Below are positions 4,721 to 8,477 of a stretch of DNA of 8,477 bases, piece by piece. A program made the position numbers and the translations under genes. The number at the start of each line of letters is the position of its first letter. Within the stretch, counting starts at the first letter, position 1. Origin of the DNA: Candidatus Methanoprimaticola hominis (lineage in GTDB: Archaea; Thermoplasmatota; Thermoplasmata; Methanomassiliicoccales; Methanomethylophilaceae); NCBI GenBank assembly GCA_006954465.1, contig LVVU01000137.1, positions 1-8,477 on the forward strand, in the 5' to 3' direction. A model generated the notes under the pieces. That model was not told where the DNA came from. It saw only the letters and a list, made by a program, of their open reading frames with translations, and did no database searches.

Positions 4721-7135
4721 TCACCATCGGAAGAAATCGTCGAGGCTGCGGATCTTCGGTTTGGCCTTGGGCATCGGGGGGTCCTTCTTGGCGGTCGCGC
4801 CCTCCTTGGAGGAGAACATCCCTCCGTCGAGCAGGGTGGCCTGCTGGCTTCCCAGCATCAGGTCCTTCTCGCCCCATCCGAACACATCAGTGACCATCCC
4901 GGCCATCTTTGAGAGCCTCTCGGCATAGTAGCGGTAGTCGGGCCTCCCGTCGAAGGGCTTCCCACTCACCCACGGCTCGACCTTCATCGGAGTGGATTTG
5001 GCATCCGTCACGATCCACGAGACCTTCATCCCCGGCACGAAATCGTATCCGAGCTCCATGAGCTTCTTCGCAGCCTGCACGTTGGCCATCCTCTCCGGGT
5101 TCTCGTAGGCATCCAGGCCCTTGCAGGTCTTGGATATGACCAGCTCGGACATGTCCACGCGACCTGCGATGGTGTCCTGGATCGTCTTCCTGGCGAGCGC
5201 GAGCGCGTCCTCGTTCCTCTCGTCGAGGATGCAGTCGAACATATCGGTCTGGAGCCTGTTCTGCAGGTCGAACGAATCCGTCCTCCTGCTCTCGTATCCG
5301 CGGACCAGGAGCTCCTCCTGTTTCACGGGCCATACGATCCTTCCCACGTACCTCTTCTTCTTGCCGTGGGTGAACAGCGGTTCGAGGATCTTTTCGAATT
5401 CCAGGGTTCCTCCGTCGCGGGAGTACTTGTCGGCCATCCTGGTGCCGAAGTCCACCGACTCTTCGAGGGTGGATCCCGGGGATTGCACGAACACGGAATC
5501 CGTATCGGAGTAGACGACGTTGTGCCCTTCGGATTGGAGGTCTCCGATGATCCCTTTGACATTGGCTCTGGCGAACGACGTGATCGCCGCACCGATGCTC
5601 TTGTCGGTGAATCTGTAGAACGATGAAGCGAACACGCCGTAGAATGTGTTCATCAGCACCTTCACGGCGGCTTGAAGACCATCCAGATAGTGCTTCTCGT
5701 GCTCATCGGACGCCTGCTTCATCCTCTTCTTGATGGAATCCCTCTGATCCATCAGGTCCTGGAGGATCTTCGGAAGCAGTCCGAGACGGACGTCCTTGGA
5801 CAGGAAGGCCGTTCCCGAAGGGGCGACTATCGTTCCCGTAGGGGACAGGGTCGTGAAGCAGATGTTCTTGGCGATGATCGTCGAGGGATACATCGATTTG
5901 AAGTCCAGGACGCAGACCCAATGATACAGTCCGGGTTTGATGTCGTGAACGTATCCGCCTTCGATCTGGTCCCCGTCCCTGATGCGTCTCCCCATCTGCG
6001 GGACGGCGACGTTCGCACGGTCCGCCGCACGGATCAGAAGGGAATCGGCCAGCTGGGAGGAGCCGGATGTGAGGACGTCCTCGATGGACAGCTTGGACAC
6101 GGCCGCCAGGTCCATCCCCTTCCTGAGGGTGTCCACCTCCAGGAGGATCCTCATGGCGAGCTCCGCATCCTTGGTGCAGTACTCAAGGACCTTCTCGCGG
6201 TTGTTCTTCCACTCGGCATCCATATGGCGGGGATCGACGTCCAGCTTGGACTCCCCGAACAGCTCCATGGACACGGCGTTGAGGGTCTCCTGCTTGGGAT
6301 GGATCTCCTTCCGGGCGGCCCACCACGCATCGCAGATGATCCTGCCTTTGACGCGCCAGAACCTCTCGCTGCGGAGCTTCGGCTGCCCTCCGTCCCTTCC
6401 CCAGGGCATGGCATCCTTCATCCGGTTGACCTTCGCCCGCTCCTCGATCTTGCGGATGTCGTAGTTGTCGATGTTGTATCCGGTGATGACGTCGGGGTCC
6501 TCCTTCCTGATCAGGTCGGCGAATCCGTTGATGATGTCCTTCTCGGAGCCGTAGATGGGCTCGCACTTCCTCATCTCCCCCTTGTCCCACACGGTTGCGC
6601 AGATGCACAGGAGGAAATCGTGATCGACGCTGTTCTCGATGTCGAAGGAGAGGATCCTCAATCCCGGGTCGAAGGAGTCGATGTTCTCGAACGAGGACAT
6701 CTCCAGCGTGATGTCCGTCAGGTATCCCTTGTCGACCGGTTCCCCGGATACACGGATGCACGACCCCATGTCGACGTCGTAGATGTAGCGATGGTTGTAC
6801 GGGATGTCCGATGCGAGGGAATCGCAGCCTCCGCGTTTCAGCCTGTTCCGGTAGTCGGAGATCTTCCAAGGGCTCTTGATGCTGATCTTCAGGGCATCGA
6901 TGTCGCGCCCTCTGTACAGGAGCATCCTGTGCTCCATGGACGATACCTCGGGATCCTCCTTGAACTGGTCCTCGAGGGCCTTCGGGACCTCGATCCCGTA
7001 GAGATACGGTCTGAAACCGCGGACCAGGACGGTGACGGACCTGCCGTCCTTCGCCTTGCCGTAGATCTCGATGACGGGTTCGTCCTCATCGACGGTGTAC
7101 GACGTGCTCAATATCCTGATGTCCGCGGTGTCCAT
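4721..7135 (-). CDS. polB: Family-B DNA polymerase with 3'-5' exonuclease
   Basis: The 804-residue archaeal PolB has every catalytic motif. Exonuclease: Exo I SFDIEN (D165, E167), Exo II GYNIDNYD (N221, D226), Exo III YCTKD (Y319, D323). Polymerase: EGGYV (392-396), motif A DFKSMYPS (411-418), motif B KVLMNTFYG (K492, N496, Y499, G500), motif C YSDTDS (D544, D546) and a KKRY block (593-596). The N-terminal region (1-130) corresponds to the uracil-sensing domain of archaeal enzymes. The C-terminal tail ends in IRSLDDFFRW, like a PCNA-interacting peptide (hydrophobic, two residues, FF) but without the usual Gln. It acts in genome replication or repair, alongside PolD in most euryarchaea. The start at 7135 lies 5 nt after the GTPase stop, with a short GTGA in the SD position. 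Proofreading and synthesis residues are intact. Confidence 0.97.
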   Translation of the reverse strand: MDTADIRILSTSYTVDEDEPVIEIYGKAKDGRSVTVLVRGFRPYLYGIEVPKALEDQFKEDPEVSSMEHRMLLYRGRDIDALKISIKSPWKISDYRNRLKRGGCDSLASDIPYNHRYIYDVDMGSCIRVSGEPVDKGYLTDITLEMSSFENIDSFDPGLRILSFDIENSVDHDFLLCICATVWDKGEMRKCEPIYGSEKDIINGFADLIRKEDPDVITGYNIDNYDIRKIEERAKVNRMKDAMPWGRDGGQPKLRSERFWRVKGRIICDAWWAARKEIHPKQETLNAVSMELFGESKLDVDPRHMDAEWKNNREKVLEYCTKDAELAMRILLEVDTLRKGMDLAAVSKLSIEDVLTSGSSQLADSLLIRAADRANVAVPQMGRRIRDGDQIEGGYVHDIKPGLYHWVCVLDFKSMYPSTIIAKNICFTTLSPTGTIVAPSGTAFLSKDVRLGLLPKILQDLMDQRDSIKKRMKQASDEHEKHYLDGLQAAVKVLMNTFYGVFASSFYRFTDKSIGAAITSFARANVKGIIGDLQSEGHNVVYSDTDSVFVQSPGSTLEESVDFGTRMADKYSRDGGTLEFEKILEPLFTHGKKKRYVGRIVWPVKQEELLVRGYESRRTDSFDLQNRLQTDMFDCILDERNEDALALARKTIQDTIAGRVDMSELVISKTCKGLDAYENPERMANVQAAKKLMELGYDFVPGMKVSWIVTDAKSTPMKVEPWVSGKPFDGRPDYRYYAERLSKMAGMVTDVFGWGEKDLMLGSQQATLLDGGMFSSKEGATAKKDPPMPKAKPKIRSLDDFFRW

Positions 7136-7140
7136 GGGTA

Positions 7141-8328
7141 TCACTTGTTGGCGACGATCCTGATGACGTCCCCGTCCTGCAGCTCGTAGTCCGCACCGAC
7201 GGTCCTCTTGGTCTTGGCGTTCACAGCACGGATGAACTTGTCGCCCAGATCGCTGTGGACGCGGTATGCCAGGTCCCTCGCGGTGCTTCCGCGGGGCACA
7301 AGGAACGCATCCGGGAGGACGCGTTCGAAATGGTCTGTGAATTTGGTCTCGTCCTCGACGGGATAGACGCAGATGAGGTCCAGCATCTTGTACGCGGCAT
7401 CCTCGATGCATTTCTGCACGCCTGTGCCTCCGATCCTCGCCATGTTCTCGTTCATGTAGTCGAGGGCCTTCCTCTGTCCGTCGGAGATCTTGGCGCCCTC
7501 CTTGATCCTGAACTCCTTGTCCCCGGGGGTGTACTCCACCAGTCCTGCGGCGGCGGCCTTCTTCAGAGCGAGTTCCGTTTCCGCCATCGTCGCCACGCAG
7601 TGGGGGTTGACGGAGCGGATCCTCTCGAGGTTCTCCTCTGATGCCAGATCGGCCTTGTTCATGGCAGCGATCATGGGCTTGGACCTCTCGCGGATGGCTC
7701 CGCAGAGCTTCAGGAGGAGGTCGTCGTCCCATTTCGTCGGATCGTCCGGGAGGGGGACCTCGCGGAGCGCTTCCTTGATCTGGAGCTCGGTGACCTTCAG
7801 GCCCTGGAGCCTCTCGGCGAGGATCGCCTCGGGCTTGGAGCCCTGCATCTTCGCCTGCCTGGCGATCTTGGAGAATCCGTTCTTGATGATCTCGCGCATC
7901 CAGCATTCGATCTCGGTCCTGAGGAACAGGATGTCCTCGGCCGGGTCGTGGGATCCCAGGTCCACGGAGTTCCCTTCGATGTCGGTGGATCCGCTGGCGT
8001 CGACGACGTTGATGAGCGCGTCGGCCTGCCTCAGGTCGTCCAGGAACTTGTTGCCCAGACCCTTCCCTTGCCACGCGTCCGGTACGAGTCCGGCGACGTC
8101 CAGGAGCTCCACGGGGACCATCCTGGTCCCGTCGATGCAAAGCGAGTTGTGAGGCGTGCATTTCACTCCGAGCTCCTTGCACGGGCACGGAGCGCGCACG
8201 TAGGCCACGCCCTTGTTGGGTTCGATGGTGGTGAAGGGATAGTTCGCTATCTCCACAGGAGCCATCGTGGCGGCTCCGAAGAATGTCGACTTGCCGACGT
8301 TCGGCTTCCCTACGATTCCAATCTGCAT
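7141..8328 (-). CDS. Obg-like GTPase of the Ygr210/YchF group with C-terminal TGS domain
   Basis: A P-loop GTPase of 395 residues thought to act on ribosomes or translation. G1 is GKPNVGKST (7-15), the switch region ANYPFTTI (28-35), G3 DVAG (77-80) followed by LVPDAWQGKGLGNKFLDDLRQAD, and G4 NKAD (224-227), which indicates guanine specificity, unlike bacterial YchF where this motif is altered and ATP is used. The Cys-rich insert CPCKELGVKCTPHNSLC (48-64) is typical of the archaeal and fungal Ygr210 branch. A helical region (about 120-300) precedes a TGS domain (about 317-395) ending in QDGDVIRIVANK. Automatic annotation often calls such proteins 'redox-regulated ATPase YchF'. The start at 8328 gives the canonical MQIGIVGKPNVGKST; no SD is visible. 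First gene of the operon with polB and the mazG-like gene. Confidence 0.93.
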   Translation of the reverse strand: MQIGIVGKPNVGKSTFFGAATMAPVEIANYPFTTIEPNKGVAYVRAPCPCKELGVKCTPHNSLCIDGTRMVPVELLDVAGLVPDAWQGKGLGNKFLDDLRQADALINVVDASGSTDIEGNSVDLGSHDPAEDILFLRTEIECWMREIIKNGFSKIARQAKMQGSKPEAILAERLQGLKVTELQIKEALREVPLPDDPTKWDDDLLLKLCGAIRERSKPMIAAMNKADLASEENLERIRSVNPHCVATMAETELALKKAAAAGLVEYTPGDKEFRIKEGAKISDGQRKALDYMNENMARIGGTGVQKCIEDAAYKMLDLICVYPVEDETKFTDHFERVLPDAFLVPRGSTARDLAYRVHSDLGDKFIRAVNAKTKRTVGADYELQDGDVIRIVANK

Positions 8329-8358
8329 GTAATCGTCGGAGGAGATGGGATACTGGCG

Positions 8359-8364
8359 TTAAAG
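8359..8364 (-). promoter_or_regulatory. Possible TATA-like element of the GTPase-polB-mazG operon
   Basis: CTTTAA on the minus strand lies 31-36 nt before the ATG at 8328. It would give a leader of about 10 nt or less, consistent with no SD. The match to a TATA box is weak. Confidence 0.3.
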
Positions 8365-8386
8365 AGTACCGCCCGGATCTAGAGGG

Positions 8387-8400
8387 TTCGATAATTCGAA
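8387..8400. promoter_or_regulatory. Palindrome upstream of the GTPase-polB-mazG operon
   Basis: TTCGA-TAAT-TCGAA has perfect 5-bp arms. It lies about 60 nt upstream of the GTPase start, next to an AT-rich ATTAAAA (8405-8411) that could serve a plus-strand gene outside the window. A regulator site or a short terminator are both possible. Beyond it (8401-8477) I see only a weak CGACT/AGTCG hairpin (8443-8466). Confidence 0.3.
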
Positions 8401-8477
8401 CGACATTAAAACAGACATCTGAAGCCCCTGCCAGGATTCAAGCGACTACGATCCCGTTGCCAGTCGTTCTCATTATG

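Noticed and set aside
4344..4928. Plus-strand frames opposite the mazG-like gene and the end of polB
   Set aside because: Antisense shadows of conserved genes, with no SD and no family resemblance.
5672..7189. Long plus-strand open frame opposite polB (505 codons)
   Set aside because: It is a mirror of the high-GC polB coding strand, has no recognisable domain and lies opposite a fully conserved gene.
8401..8477. tRNA end or start of a plus-strand gene at the ATG at 8475
   Set aside because: Only three bases of the possible gene are present, and the GATTCAAGC motif does not sit in a pairable T-arm.

Overview
The window looks like chromosomal DNA of a GC-rich archaeon, most likely of the Methanomassiliicoccales (class Thermoplasmata). 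It holds an archaeal-type ribosomal protein L15e, an archaeal family-B DNA polymerase and an archaeal Ygr210-type Obg GTPase. Start sites carry either AGGTGAT-type Shine-Dalgarno (SD) sequences or a TATA box about 25 nt upstream of the ATG, as in leaderless transcripts. All eight genes end in TGA, and one contains an in-frame TAG. That pattern fits a pyrrolysine-decoding methanogen. The lineage is inferred; no rRNA or pyl gene lies in the window.

Layout, plus strand, 80-2792: an AzgA/PbuG-type (NCS2) purine permease interrupted only by one in-frame amber codon; 11 nt later a shortened ThiI-family THUMP protein whose ATP-binding PP-loop has been lost; then a DIP1984-family protein behind its own dyad-rich promoter. 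Positions 2793-2999 are non-coding and rich in inverted repeats.

Minus strand, 3000-3776: rpl15e with a UUCG-capped terminator, a clear SD, a TATA box and a hairpin near the expected transcript start. A divergent region (3777-3880) with five 9-nt repeat units and a perfect 14-bp palindrome separates it from a plus-strand zinc-ribbon/HTH protein (3881-4333). That protein resembles IS1 InsA and has no transposase catalytic half.

Minus strand, 8328 down to 4281: a compact operon, Ygr210/YchF-type GTPase -> family-B DNA polymerase -> MazG-like nucleotide pyrophosphohydrolase, with 5-nt gaps. It joins a translation-linked GTPase, a replicative or repair polymerase and a probable dNTP-pool cleaner. 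The mazG-like gene overlaps the convergent zinc-ribbon gene by 53 bp. Positions 8329-8477 hold the operon promoter region and a palindrome.

The most notable observation is the amber codon at 539-541: the reading frame continues at full family length on both sides, at a site where homologues carry Gln (sometimes Lys). It is either pyrrolysine readthrough or a recent nonsense change. The ThiI-like protein without a PP-loop and the repeat-rich divergent promoter follow. I see no CRISPR array, complete mobile element, rRNA or convincing tRNA.
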